Source: Roseburia hominis (GTDB taxonomy: Bacteria > Bacillota > Clostridia > Lachnospirales > Lachnospiraceae). Taken from it: a stretch of DNA of 64,000 nucleotides. Shown here one piece after another: positions 17,062 through 26,118 of the stretch. The stretch lies in NCBI GenBank assembly GCA_040702975.1, contig CP159990.1, forward strand, positions 558,001 through 622,000. The letters are read 5' to 3'. The notes beneath the pieces were generated by a model that worked only from the letters and a program-made list of their open reading frames with translations, searched no databases and was not told where the DNA came from. A program made the position numbers and the translations under genes. Within the stretch, counting starts at the first letter, position 1. Every line of letters starts with the position of its first letter.

Positions 17062-19395
17062 ATGAAGAATCCATTACAAAAACGTCTGCCGAGAGAACTG
17101 AAAAGCGAATTGGGGAAATATCTGGTCATTTTTTTGCTGCTCGTCGGCAGCATTGGATTTGTGTCCGGTTTTCTGGTTGCGGACGGCAGTATGATCATTG
17201 CCTATAATAATAGCTTTGAAAAATACAAGATCGAGGACGGGAATTTCAGGACAACAGAAAAACTGAATAAGGCACAGAAAAAGGCCGTAGAGGAGGCTGG
17301 CGTCACCCTATATGACAATTTCTATGTGGAGGAAAGTCTGACAAATGGAAGTACCATGCGGATTTTTTCTATGCGCAGGGAAGTGGATCTGGCCTGCCTT
17401 ATGAGCGGTGCGTTTCCGGAGAAAACAGGTGAGATCGCTATAGACCGCATGTATGCGGACAATAATCAACTGGAAGTCGGAGACAGTATCAAAAGTGGGG
17501 AGCGTACCTGGAAGATTAGCGGGCTTATCGCACTTTCCGATTATAGCTGTCTGTTTGCCAACAATAACGATTCGATGTTTGACTCCGTAAAATTCGGGGT
17601 TTCCGTGGTGGCAGAAGATGAATTTGCCACATACGACGAGGAGGCGCTGCATTACAAATATTCCTGGAGATACGGTGACGGTACAGGAAGGCGGCAGAAG
17701 CTGGAGGAAAAGGAAGAAAAGAAATTATCGGAGGATCTGCTGGAAGTGCTGGTAAAGGAAACCAGCCTTAACGAGTTTGTTCCCTGTTATCTGAATCAGG
17801 CCATACAGTTTACCGGAGAGGATATGGGAGGGGACCGGGCGATGATGATCGTGCTGCTCTATATCGTCATCGCGATCATGGCGTTCGTGTTTGGCGTTAC
17901 GATCAGCAATACGATCGTCAGGGAAGCCAATGTGATCGGGACCTTGCGCGCTTCGGGCTACACCAAAGGGGAACTGATCCGCCATTATATGATGATGCCG
18001 ATCCTGGTCACGCTGATTGGAGCCGTCGCAGGCAATCTGCTTGGCTACACGATATTCAAAGATGTGTGTGTGGCAATGTATTACGGCAGCTACAGTCTGC
18101 CGACCTATGAGACGATCTGGAACGGGGAAGCCTTTTGCTTGACAACGGTGGTTCCTGTGATTTTGATGTTCCTGATCAATTTTATGATTCTGCACCGGAA
18201 GCTGCGGCTTTCCCCGCTTCAGTTCCTGCGCAGGGACTTGTCGGGGAGAAAGCGGAAAAGGGCGATTCCTTTGAGCCCCCGCATGGGAATCCTAAGCCGG
18301 TTCCGGCTGCGTATCATTTTTCAGAATCTCAGTAATTACGTGGTGCTGTTTGTAGGGATTTTGTTCGCAAATCTGCTACTGATGTTCGGGCTTTTGCTTC
18401 CCTCGGTCCTGGAAAATTATCAAAAGGAAATGGAAAGCAATCTGCTCAGCAATTATCAGTACATACTGCAAATGCCGGTGAGCGATATGGGAGATGACAG
18501 TCCTCTGGGAAATATGATTTCTATGCTGACCTTCGCCTATTCCGTGGAGACGGAAAATGAGGACGCGGAGAAATTCAGCGCCTATTCGCTGAACACCATT
18601 TCAGGGAAATATAAGAGTGAAGAGATCCTTCTGTATGGGATACAGAAAGGCAGCCGCTATATTTCGCTGGAACCCGGGGAGGACGAGGTCTATATTTCTT
18701 CCGGATTTGCGGAAAAATTCGCAATAGAACCGGGAGATACGGTGACCCTGAAAGAGAAATATGAGGACGGAGGGTATTCCTTCCGGGTGACGGGAATTTA
18801 TGATTATGTGGGTTCTCTTTCCCTGTTCATGAGCCAGGAAAAGCTGAATCAGACCTTTGATCTGGGGGAGGATTATTTCAGCGGGTATTTCTCAGATACG
18901 GAGATTACGGATATCGATGAGAAATATATTAACTCGGTGATCGATGCGGAGGCGCTCACGAAGATTTCCCGGCAGCTCACGGTCTCTATGGGAGGTATGA
19001 TGAATCTGGTCAACGGATTTGCGGTGATCATGTTTATGATTCTGATCTATCTTCTGTCCAGGGTCATCATTGAGAAGAATGCGCAGTCCATTTCCATGAC
19101 GAAGATTCTGGGCTATACCAACGGGGAAATCGGGCGTTTGTATATTGTGTCGACGACGATCGTGGTGATTGTATTTCTGCTGGTCAGCCTGCCTGTTGTA
19201 ACGAAGGGGATAGAGATTCTCTTTTTTGAATATATGATGACCAGCATTACGGGGTGGATCACGTTTTATATTGATCCGTTCATCTATGTCGAGATGTTTC
19301 TGATCGGAATCGCCACGTATGCGGTGGTCGCAATACTGGAATACCGGAAGATCGCGAAGGTGCCGATGGACGAAGCTCTGAAACATGTAGAATAA
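17062..19395 (+). CDS. ABC transporter permease, FtsX-like
   Basis: The 777-residue protein has one N-terminal membrane span (about 15-40), a large extracytoplasmic MacB-like domain (about 45-250), then two FtsX blocks of three spans each (about 265-375 and 665-765), separated by another span and a second extracytoplasmic domain (about 400-660). This is the duplicated FtsX layout of MacB/bacitracin-type exporters in Firmicutes. It pairs with the ATPase gene just upstream. The substrate is unknown. No histidine kinase is adjacent, unlike BceAB systems. Confidence 0.88.
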   Translation: MKNPLQKRLPRELKSELGKYLVIFLLLVGSIGFVSGFLVADGSMIIAYNNSFEKYKIEDGNFRTTEKLNKAQKKAVEEAGVTLYDNFYVEESLTNGSTMRIFSMRREVDLACLMSGAFPEKTGEIAIDRMYADNNQLEVGDSIKSGERTWKISGLIALSDYSCLFANNNDSMFDSVKFGVSVVAEDEFATYDEEALHYKYSWRYGDGTGRRQKLEEKEEKKLSEDLLEVLVKETSLNEFVPCYLNQAIQFTGEDMGGDRAMMIVLLYIVIAIMAFVFGVTISNTIVREANVIGTLRASGYTKGELIRHYMMMPILVTLIGAVAGNLLGYTIFKDVCVAMYYGSYSLPTYETIWNGEAFCLTTVVPVILMFLINFMILHRKLRLSPLQFLRRDLSGRKRKRAIPLSPRMGILSRFRLRIIFQNLSNYVVLFVGILFANLLLMFGLLLPSVLENYQKEMESNLLSNYQYILQMPVSDMGDDSPLGNMISMLTFAYSVETENEDAEKFSAYSLNTISGKYKSEEILLYGIQKGSRYISLEPGEDEVYISSGFAEKFAIEPGDTVTLKEKYEDGGYSFRVTGIYDYVGSLSLFMSQEKLNQTFDLGEDYFSGYFSDTEITDIDEKYINSVIDAEALTKISRQLTVSMGGMMNLVNGFAVIMFMILIYLLSRVIIEKNAQSISMTKILGYTNGEIGRLYIVSTTIVVIVFLLVSLPVVTKGIEILFFEYMMTSITGWITFYIDPFIYVEMFLIGIATYAVVAILEYRKIAKVPMDEALKHVE

Positions 19396-19470
19396 AAGGA
19401 ACAAAATCAAAATAAAAACACTGGACGAAAGGAATACGAAGGTAGTAGAATAAAGAATAGTAGGAAAGAT

Positions 19471-19512
19471 ATGCATCGATGCAGGAGTAGGATGGCTCTG
19501 CATCGATGCTTA
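19471..19512 (+). repeat. Inverted repeat built on GCATCGATGC
   Basis: GCATCGATGCAG and CTGCATCGATGC, each containing the self-palindrome GCATCGATGC, face each other around a short spacer between the permease and MATE genes. It could be a hairpin or a binding site. There is no T-run directly after it, so termination is doubtful. Confidence 0.6.
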
Positions 19513-20948
19513 TACGTTGTAATGAAGATTTGTGCGGAAAGAGATGTACATTTTGGGGGAATTTTGTTGATAAGGAGAGGGAGAATAAGAAGATTTCAGA
19601 GATGTCCACAGAGGAAAAAGTCCAGTATATGACGACGGCTCCGATTCCGCATCTGGTGAGCCAGATGGCGGTGCCGACGATTATCAGTATGCTTGTCACA
19701 TCATTTTATAATATGGTGGATACGATGTTCGTGGGGAGGATCAATACCCAGTCGACCGCGGCAGTGGGTGTGGTATTTTCGGTGATGGCGCTGATTCAGG
19801 CAGTGGGATTTTTCTTCGGGCACGGATCGGGGAACTACATTTCCAGGCAGCTAGGGGCGCAGAAATTCGAGGAAGCAAAGAAAATGGCGGCTACCGGGTT
19901 CTTTTCCGCCTTCATAACGGGGATCGTCATGGCGACGGCCGGGCTGATTTTCCTAAAACCGCTGTCTTTGTTTTTGGGTTCCACAAAGACGATTCTGCCC
20001 TATACGATGAGCTATCTGCGAATCATTCTGCTGGGTGCGCCGTTTATGATGGCCTCCCTGGTGATCAACAATCAGCTTCGATTTCAAGGGTGCGCCTCGT
20101 TTGCGATGGTGGGGATCGTGACCGGTGCTGTGTTAAATATCGTGCTGGATCCGGTCCTGATCTTCGGCTGCCATATGGGAGTGGCGGGAGCGGCGCTGGC
20201 CACGGTGATCAGCCAGATCGTCAGCTTTGGCGTACTTCTGCGGGCCAGCATGAAAGGCGGGAATTTCCGGATATCCATCAAGAATTTTACGCCGTCCTGG
20301 TATTATTTGTCCAACATTTTCCGGGGCGGGATTCCGTCTCTTTGCCGTCAGGGGCTGGGGAGCGTGGCGACGATCTGCCTGAATACGGCGGCGGGAAATT
20401 ACGGTGGAGCCTGTGCTGACGCGGCGATTGCGGCGATGGGCATCGTCTCCAGGATCACGATGTTTGCCAACTCCGCGCTGATTGGGTTCGGCCAGGGATT
20501 CCAGCCTGTATGTGGAACGAATTATGGGGCAAAGAAATATGACCGGGTGCGGGAGGCATTTTTCTTCTGTGTGAAAACGGCGGTGGGAGTGTTGGTCGTG
20601 ATTTCGATGGTGGGCTTTTTGAGCGCCGGTCCGCTGGTCCATCTGTTCCGGGAGGACGCAGATGTGGTCCGGATCGGGAAAATGGCGCTTCGACTGCAAT
20701 GTGTGGTATTTCCTCTGAATGCATGGATCGTGATGTCGAATATGCTCTTGCAGACGATTGGCGAAGCGCTCAAGGCTTCGATTCAGGCGGCGGCAAGACA
20801 GGGGCTTTTCTTCCTTCCGTTGATCTTCATTTTGCCGAGACTGTTCGGACTTCTGGGGGTACAGATGTGCCAGACGGTTTCCGATGTGTTTACGATGACG
20901 CTTTCGGTGCCTCTTAGTATGAGCGTATTGAAACGGTTAAAAGAATAA
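19506..20948 (+). CDS. MATE family efflux transporter
   Basis: The protein of up to 480 residues has about twelve hydrophobic spans in two homologous halves and the MATE start pattern PHLVSQMAVPTIISMLVTSF followed by YNMVDTMFVG. It should expel cationic drugs or metabolites using an Na+ or H+ gradient. The start is uncertain: ATG 19506 lies inside the GCATCGATGC repeat with a poor ribosome-binding site, while ATG 19602 has GGAGAGGG about 19 bases upstream. Family members usually carry a short charged N-terminus, which fits either. It probably forms its own unit. Confidence 0.88.
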   Translation: MLIRCNEDLCGKRCTFWGNFVDKERENKKISEMSTEEKVQYMTTAPIPHLVSQMAVPTIISMLVTSFYNMVDTMFVGRINTQSTAAVGVVFSVMALIQAVGFFFGHGSGNYISRQLGAQKFEEAKKMAATGFFSAFITGIVMATAGLIFLKPLSLFLGSTKTILPYTMSYLRIILLGAPFMMASLVINNQLRFQGCASFAMVGIVTGAVLNIVLDPVLIFGCHMGVAGAALATVISQIVSFGVLLRASMKGGNFRISIKNFTPSWYYLSNIFRGGIPSLCRQGLGSVATICLNTAAGNYGGACADAAIAAMGIVSRITMFANSALIGFGQGFQPVCGTNYGAKKYDRVREAFFFCVKTAVGVLVVISMVGFLSAGPLVHLFREDADVVRIGKMALRLQCVVFPLNAWIVMSNMLLQTIGEALKASIQAAARQGLFFLPLIFILPRLFGLLGVQMCQTVSDVFTMTLSVPLSMSVLKRLKE

Positions 20949-20962
20949 GAGAGCGGTTTTGA

Positions 20963-21025
20963 TAGAATACTTCTTAAGTGGATTTTGGCTATCTTCTTGT
21001 CTACTTGGGAAGTATTCTATTTTTT
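20963..21025. terminator. Intrinsic terminator after MATE gene
   Basis: Arms TAGAATACTTC (20963-20973) and GAAGTATTCTA (21009-21019) are perfect and are followed by TTTTTT. The long loop makes it a weaker hairpin. The convergent peptidase gene ends 60 bases further on. Confidence 0.75.
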
Positions 21026-21088
21026 CGCTCTCTTTTTCAAAAAATCGGATGAACAGAAATGTGGACCTTATGCCAATTTACTTTGGGA

Positions 21089-21970
21089 TTAATCATTCTG
21101 CTCCAACCATTCACGAAGCAATTTCACATAGCGCTCATTGTCTTCCACAAAGCACATATGACGGCAGCCCTCGAACAGCTCCCAGCGGGAATTCGGAATC
21201 GCATCATACATCGTCTTTGCGATCAATGGAGTACAGAGGTCATCGGTTCCGCTGATGATGAGGGCAGGTTCTTTGATGTCTTGGATCTTATCCCGGTATT
21301 CCCAGCCATGCAGGCTTCCGGTAGGATTGTATTCATTGGGTCCCCAGCCTGCGGTGTAGGACTCCGTGCCGGATTTTTTCGGACGACGCAGACATTCCGG
21401 GGAATCTTCGGTGACAGCTCCGGCGCAGTGAAGAAGCATATAGCGGTCATTAGCTGCAAGGTAAGCGGGATCGGAGAAATCCCCGGTCTCTTCCGCTTTG
21501 GCAATGGCGGCCTGGTCCTCGGGGGACATCTGCCGGATCATGCGATGCTGCTCCTGCTGCCAAAGATCCGCGGATGGCAGAGTGCTGGAGAGGATCACCG
21601 ATTTGATTCCCTCTGGTTTGTAATCGCAGAGATATTCGATCGCGAGCATTCCGCCCCAGGACTGGCCAAGAAGATGGACCTCATCAAGCTCCAGATGTTT
21701 CCGAAGCTGGATCAATTCGTTGTCCCAGGTCCTGGAACACCAGAGCTCCGGGCGTCCTTCCACGTAGGAATTGCCGCAGCCGAGCTGGTCATAGGAAATG
21801 ATGGCACGTCCGTCCTCGGCGAGTGCGTCCAATACCTCAAAATAGTTGTGCGTGGAGCCGGGTCCTCCATGCATCAGAACCAAAGGTTTCTTGTTTCCGG
21901 TGCATTCTCCGGCAATCCGATAATAAGTCTCATAGCCCAGATAGGGCATATATCCTTCTGTGATTTTCAT
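21089..21970 (-). CDS. Proline iminopeptidase-family alpha/beta hydrolase (S33)
   Basis: The 293-residue protein shows the S33 pattern: the oxyanion motif LMHGGPGSTHNY, the DQLGCGNS strand and the nucleophile elbow LLGQSWGGMLA with Ser104. A C-terminal Asp and His (GCRHMCFVED) complete the triad. These enzymes release N-terminal proline or related residues from peptides and act in the cytoplasm. A frame of 370 codons on the opposite strand is only its antisense shadow. The gene is monocistronic, and the tandem palindromic repeat 22006-22097 lies upstream of it. Confidence 0.88.
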   Translation of the reverse strand: MKITEGYMPYLGYETYYRIAGECTGNKKPLVLMHGGPGSTHNYFEVLDALAEDGRAIISYDQLGCGNSYVEGRPELWCSRTWDNELIQLRKHLELDEVHLLGQSWGGMLAIEYLCDYKPEGIKSVILSSTLPSADLWQQEQHRMIRQMSPEDQAAIAKAEETGDFSDPAYLAANDRYMLLHCAGAVTEDSPECLRRPKKSGTESYTAGWGPNEYNPTGSLHGWEYRDKIQDIKEPALIISGTDDLCTPLIAKTMYDAIPNSRWELFEGCRHMCFVEDNERYVKLLREWLEQND

Positions 21971-22005
21971 TATGTTTCTCCTTTGTGCAAAATGTTTGTT
22001 CCATT

Positions 22006-22097
22006 ATACCTTGTGAAACGGCCGAATGGCCATACGGGATGCCCTTGGGTATACCTTGTGAAACGGCGAATGGCCATACGGGATGCCCTTGGGTATA
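22006..22097. repeat. Tandem duplication of family B palindromic half-unit
   Basis: Two consecutive copies of a unit of about 45 bp begin TACCTTGTGAAACGGC and contain GAATGGCCATACGGGATGCC then CTTGGGTATA (22024-22053 and 22068-22097). They correspond to the loop and right arm of the hairpin at 9491-9536, with GGGATG in place of GGGGTG. They lie between the start of the S33 peptidase gene and the EamA gene. Confidence 0.85.
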
Positions 22098-22139
22098 TTT
22101 TAAGAAACTGCGATACAGCCTGTTTACTGAAAGGTACTC

Positions 22140-22994
22140 TTAACGTTTCTTATTATACAGAAACATCATAAGGGAAGCTCCAAAGATCACGGCATATCCG
22201 GCAAAGCTTAAGATATCCGGCACTTCTCCCCAGAGAAGGAAGCTCCAGATTCCGGCAAATACAACAATCGTATAATCGTAGATAGAGATCTCACTTCCCG
22301 GTGCATTGGCATAAGCTGCCGTGATCGCAAACTGGCCGCCGGACGCGCAGACTCCTGCCAGAATAAGGAACAGAAGCTGTAATCCCGTCATCGGCGTATA
22401 GTCCACAATCAGGACGGGAAGCGTCACAAGGCAGGAAAATGCGGAGAAGAAAAATACGATAAACGGTCCTTTTTCTCCGCGCAGGCTCAGGCTGCGGACT
22501 GCGGTATACGCGGCGCCGGCCCCCAGCCCTCCCATGAATCCGACCAGCGCCGGCAGGGTGCCCTCAAATGCAAAACCGGGGCGTATGATGAGCAGACTTC
22601 CGATAAAAGCGGCCGCCACGCAGAACGTTTGCGTAGGGGTCACCTTCTCCTTCAGAAACAGGTAGGAGAAGAGAATCACGAAGAAGGGGGACAGCTTATT
22701 CAGCATGGAAGCGTCCGCTAAGTTCATGTGGCTGATCGCGTAGAAATTACAGAGGATTCCCAATGTGCCAAAGGCAGAGCGCACCAGCAAAAGTCCCAGA
22801 TTCCCCTTCTGCCAGCGAAACGGGGTGCGGCTTCGTACCAGAAGAATCGCCGCCACGCCCACAGCGACCAGGTTCCGAAAAAAACTTTTTTGTATGGAGG
22901 GAATATCTCCCGATAGTTTTACAAACATATTCATGAGAGAAAAACAGAAGGCGGAAATCACGATAAAAAAGATGCCTTTTTGTTTTTTAGTCAT
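22140..22994 (-). CDS. EamA/DMT family transporter
   Basis: The 284-residue protein has ten hydrophobic segments in two EamA repeats (about 5-135 and 150-280), with LNKLSPFFVILFSYLFLKEK and VVFAGIWSFLLWGEVPD at the ends of the repeats as usual. Such proteins export metabolites or amino acids. The substrate is unknown. Its promoter on the minus strand is clear (23055-23083). It reads towards the peptidase gene, but the tandem repeats between them argue against an operon. Confidence 0.87.
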   Translation of the reverse strand: MTKKQKGIFFIVISAFCFSLMNMFVKLSGDIPSIQKSFFRNLVAVGVAAILLVRSRTPFRWQKGNLGLLLVRSAFGTLGILCNFYAISHMNLADASMLNKLSPFFVILFSYLFLKEKVTPTQTFCVAAAFIGSLLIIRPGFAFEGTLPALVGFMGGLGAGAAYTAVRSLSLRGEKGPFIVFFFSAFSCLVTLPVLIVDYTPMTGLQLLFLILAGVCASGGQFAITAAYANAPGSEISIYDYTIVVFAGIWSFLLWGEVPDILSFAGYAVIFGASLMMFLYNKKR

Positions 22995-23054
22995 AACGTT
23001 TCACATTCCTTTCTTTCTTTGAAAGCAAATAGAAAAATTTGCCCGTATGTGTTC

Positions 23055-23083
23055 ATAATAGCACCTTGACAAAAAGAATACAA
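23055..23083 (-). promoter_or_regulatory. Promoter of the EamA gene
   Basis: On the minus strand, TTGTAT (23078-23083) and TATTAT (23055-23060) are 17 bases apart, about 60 bases before the EamA start. Confidence 0.65.
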
Positions 23084-23166
23084 GTGGGAAGAAAACAGAA
23101 GAGTTTCGCCGTTTGATGATTACTTTTCAGTGATTAGCGAAGCAGGTCTGAAGATGGAGATTGGGG

Positions 23167-23312
23167 TTGCAAGGCAGCGAAAGTTCTTTTATACTAAAGA
23201 GTATCCGGCTTGTATTTGGGTACTTTGTGCACTGTGATACAAGGGCAGACATAAAAGGGCGGCAGACAAGGGTACGCCCGCTTATTTGGGGAAATGAAAG
23301 AGGTTTTGTAAG
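23167..23312 (+). promoter_or_regulatory. Promoter and long 5' leader of the second MATE gene
   Basis: TTGCAA (23167-23172) and TATACT (23190-23195) are spaced 17 bases apart. About 110 bases of leader follow before the MATE start, including AGTATCC and GGGTACT, which could pair. No known riboswitch class is recognised. Confidence 0.6.
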
Positions 23313-24653
23313 ATGGAAAATAAGACAGTAATGACAGAGGGAAGTATCTGGAAACAGATTATCCGTTTTTCTATTCCGCTGATATTGGGGAATTTGTTTC
23401 AGCAGATGTACAATACGGTAGATTCGATTATTGTAGGAAATTATATAGGAAGTGATGCGCTTGCGGCAGTGGGAGGAAGCGGGGCGCTGATTAATCTGCT
23501 GCTGGCATTTTGCATTGGAGCGTCTGCCGGAGCCGGCGTCGTGATCTCACAGTATTATGGCGCGGAAAATGAAAAAGGAATGCACAAGGCAGTACATACC
23601 ACTCTGGCGATTTCTGTAATTGCAGGGCTTATCATGACTATAATCGGAATCGTCGTTTCGCCGGCACTTCTGGCAATGATGGGAACTCCGGAGACGGTTC
23701 TGCCGCAGGCGTCTTTGTATATGCGGATCTTTTTCGGGGGAATGCTGTTTTCCGTAGTATATAATTTTGCCGCAGGTATTTTGAATGCGGTAGGGAATTC
23801 CAAAAAGGCGCTTAAGTATCTGATCATAGCCGCCGGTTCCAACGTAGTTCTGGACTGGCTGTTTGTGGTCGTGTTCGGTATGGGCGTAGAAGGGGTGGCC
23901 CTGGCGACGGATATTGGGCAATTTTTATCCTGTGTGTTTATCCTTCGCTTCATGATAAAGAGTAAGGATCTGTTTCATGTGAATATGAAGGAAATCCGTT
24001 TAGATGTGCCGACGGCGGCGAAAATCATTAAGATGGGGATTCCCACCGGAGTACAGAATATGGTGATTTCCTTTTCCAATGTGATTATACAGTCCAGCGT
24101 CAATGCGTTTGGCGCTACACTGATGGCGGCATTTGCGGCTTATGTTAAGATTGATGGATTCAATATTTTGCCAATTATGAGTTTTAGTATGGCGGCGACC
24201 ACATTTACCGGACAGAATGTAGGCGCCCGGAAATATGATCGGGTAAAACGGGGAATGTGGGCGGCGCTGGGAATGGGACTTGCATACACCTGTGTGACCT
24301 CCGTGCTGCTTTTGTGTTTTGGAAAACAATTTGTGGGTGTGTTCGTTGACGATGCACAGGTTATATCACTGGGATGCTATATTTTGAGGTTTTTCTGCCC
24401 CTTCTATTTTCTCCTTACGATCATGCATATTCTGGCAGGAACCGTGCGGGGAACGGGGAAAACGCTCCCGCCTATGCTGATCATAATCTTTGCCCTCTGC
24501 GTATATCGGGTTATTTGGATACGGATTACGACTTCCCTGTTCCATGATATGAAGTGGATTTTCATGTCCTATCCGATTTCCTGGACGATCGGCGCCACGC
24601 TTATGACGCTTTATGCGTGGCTTGCCAAGTGGCTGCCGAGGGAAGAAGGATAA
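23313..24653 (+). CDS. MATE family efflux transporter
   Basis: The 446-residue protein has twelve predicted membrane spans in two halves and the MATE motifs PLILGNLFQQMYNTVDSIIV and GMGVEGVALATDIGQF. It is distinct from the MATE protein encoded at 19506; the two share only family-level similarity. It should be an Na+- or H+-coupled exporter of cationic compounds. It has its own TTGCAA/TATACT promoter and a leader of about 110 bases. The start follows GAAAGAGG. Confidence 0.9.
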   Translation: MENKTVMTEGSIWKQIIRFSIPLILGNLFQQMYNTVDSIIVGNYIGSDALAAVGGSGALINLLLAFCIGASAGAGVVISQYYGAENEKGMHKAVHTTLAISVIAGLIMTIIGIVVSPALLAMMGTPETVLPQASLYMRIFFGGMLFSVVYNFAAGILNAVGNSKKALKYLIIAAGSNVVLDWLFVVVFGMGVEGVALATDIGQFLSCVFILRFMIKSKDLFHVNMKEIRLDVPTAAKIIKMGIPTGVQNMVISFSNVIIQSSVNAFGATLMAAFAAYVKIDGFNILPIMSFSMAATTFTGQNVGARKYDRVKRGMWAALGMGLAYTCVTSVLLLCFGKQFVGVFVDDAQVISLGCYILRFFCPFYFLLTIMHILAGTVRGTGKTLPPMLIIIFALCVYRVIWIRITTSLFHDMKWIFMSYPISWTIGATLMTLYAWLAKWLPREEG

Positions 24654-24716
24654 GAGGTGAAGTGGAGTTTAAACTTTCGCTTTAGCACGGAAAAATAGAA
24701 AAGAATTGGAAGGATT

Positions 24717-24740
24717 AAATTCCACCCCAAGGTGGAATTT
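24717..24740 (+). terminator. Hairpin after the MATE gene
   Basis: Perfect 10-bp arms AAATTCCACC (24717-24726) and GGTGGAATTT (24731-24740) enclose a 4-base loop. It lies between the MATE stop and the tRNA promoter. There is no T-run beyond the arm, so termination strength is uncertain. Confidence 0.55.
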
Positions 24741-24776
24741 CGGATTACAAAAGGAGAAAATTTTGAAAATTTTCTA

Positions 24777-24805
24777 TTGACAAATGAAAGACAATTCTTT
24801 ATAAT
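24777..24805 (+). promoter_or_regulatory. Consensus sigma-A promoter of tRNA-Gly
   Basis: A perfect TTGACA (24777-24782), a 17-base spacer and a perfect TATAAT (24800-24805) lie 12 bases before the tRNA 5' end, as expected for a strong stable-RNA promoter. Confidence 0.9.
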
Positions 24806-24817
24806 ACTAAGAGTCAA

Positions 24818-24888
24818 GCGGGTGTAGTTCAATGGTAGAACACCAGCCTTCCAAGCTGGATACGTGGGTTCGATTCCCATCACCCGCT
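24818..24888 (+). tRNA. tRNA-Gly, anticodon TCC
   Basis: A 71-base cloverleaf: acceptor GCGGGTG/CACCCGC, anticodon stem CCAGC/GCTGG with loop CTTCCAA (anticodon TCC), and T-loop GTGGGTTCGATTCCCAT. CCA is not encoded. A perfect consensus promoter precedes it and an intrinsic terminator follows at 24912. Confidence 0.97.
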
Positions 24889-24911
24889 TTTGTTATATCA
24901 TTTTTTCGAAG

Positions 24912-24938
24912 AATCCGGGACTGGACCTGGATTTTTTT
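24912..24938 (+). terminator. Intrinsic terminator after tRNA-Gly
   Basis: Arms AATCCGGG (24912-24919) and CCTGGATT (24926-24933) with one G-U pair are followed by seven T. A degenerate family A repeat starts immediately after it. Confidence 0.8.
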
Positions 24939-24970
24939 GTTTTCATGTATGCCTAAGTAGAGATTCGGAG
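24939..24970 (+). repeat. Family A repeat relic, copy 3
   Basis: GTTTTCATGTATGCCTAAGT then AGAGATTCGG resembles the box and tail of the family A element (as at 31773), with the hairpin centre missing. It again abuts a terminator T-run. Confidence 0.45.
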
Positions 24971-25114
24971 AATTTTTGCCGAGGTGTTAAAACTTACGGC
25001 GGTGTACGGTTTGTGAGAAGGTGGATTATGCCTGGCAGGCGGTTTTAGGTGGAGGATGAGAATGTAACTTGTACATTTTAGGCGTCATTTAGCGAGAAAA
25101 CAGGAGGAGCGCAA

Positions 25115-25936
25115 ATGAAAATATCTGAAAAATGGAAGCGGGCGATCCGTGAGGAGATCAGGGAGCATAGAAGCACTTTTACGGTTTATATTGTGTTGCG
25201 TGCTTTGGTCGTGCTATGTATGATTCTGCAGATCTTAAAGCAAAATTATGAGAATGTATTTTTGTGTGCGCTTACCCTGATTTTGTTTCTGGTCCCGATG
25301 ATGCTTCAGGTGAATTTAAAGATAGAACTGCCGACAACACTGGAGATTATTATTCTGTTGTTCATCTTTGCGGCGGAGATTTTAGGCGAGATTGAAGCCT
25401 ACTACATTAAGATCCCGAATTGGGATACGATTTTACATACGCTGAACGGCTTTTTGATGGCGGCGATCGGATTTTCCCTGGTGGATATTCTGAACCGGGA
25501 AGAACGGTTAAAATTCGAATTGTCTCCGGTGTTTATGTCAATCGTGGCGTTTTGTTTTTCCATGACAGTGGGAGTTGTGTGGGAGTTTTTTGAATTTGGA
25601 ATGGATCAGTTTTTTGGCTTTGATATGCAGAAAGATACTATTCTTCATAGTATCAGTTCCGTGATGCTTGATCCCGCGGGAGGAAATACGCCGACAGCGA
25701 TTCGCGGGATTACCGATATTGTTGTGAACGGGCAGAGCCTGGGGCTGGGCGGTTATCTGGATATCGGCCTGCACGATACTATGAAGGATCTTCTTGTGAA
25801 TTTTGTGGGTGCGGTGGTCTTTTCGATTATTGGGTATTTCTACATTAAGCACAAAGGAAAGGGAAAGATGGCGGCGCGTTTTATACCGAGATTGAAAGAA
25901 GGACCGGAGGTGGAAAGCGAAGGAAGCGGGCAATAA
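25115..25936 (+). CDS. Polytopic membrane protein, DUF2238/YjdF-like
   Basis: The 273-residue protein has about six to seven hydrophobic spans. Conserved-looking polar segments at span ends are WDTILHTLNGFLMAAIGFSL, GVVWEFFEFGMDQFFG and DTMKDLLVNFVGAVVFS, the pattern of the DUF2238/YjdF membrane family. The role is unknown. It stands alone behind CAGGAGGAGCGC. The C-terminus is a basic then acidic cytoplasmic tail. Confidence 0.6.
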   Translation: MKISEKWKRAIREEIREHRSTFTVYIVLRALVVLCMILQILKQNYENVFLCALTLILFLVPMMLQVNLKIELPTTLEIIILLFIFAAEILGEIEAYYIKIPNWDTILHTLNGFLMAAIGFSLVDILNREERLKFELSPVFMSIVAFCFSMTVGVVWEFFEFGMDQFFGFDMQKDTILHSISSVMLDPAGGNTPTAIRGITDIVVNGQSLGLGGYLDIGLHDTMKDLLVNFVGAVVFSIIGYFYIKHKGKGKMAARFIPRLKEGPEVESEGSGQ

Positions 25937-26118
25937 AAATATAACGTGGTTCCTGGAAGAGTCCTAAAGCTGCGCAGCCTGTGAACTTGCCGGCTCCGAC
26001 GGTGTTTTGGAAGAACAAAAGGTTCTGTAGGAGGCATTAATACTGAAACTTGATACAGCACCAAAATAGAGGTAAAATAATTATTATAACAAGATGCCCA
26101 ATATTAGGAGGAAAGCAC

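Noticed and set aside
21059..22171. Open frame of 370 codons on the plus strand
   Set aside because: It runs antisense to the S33 peptidase gene, which has clear catalytic motifs; the long frame is a by-product of codon bias.
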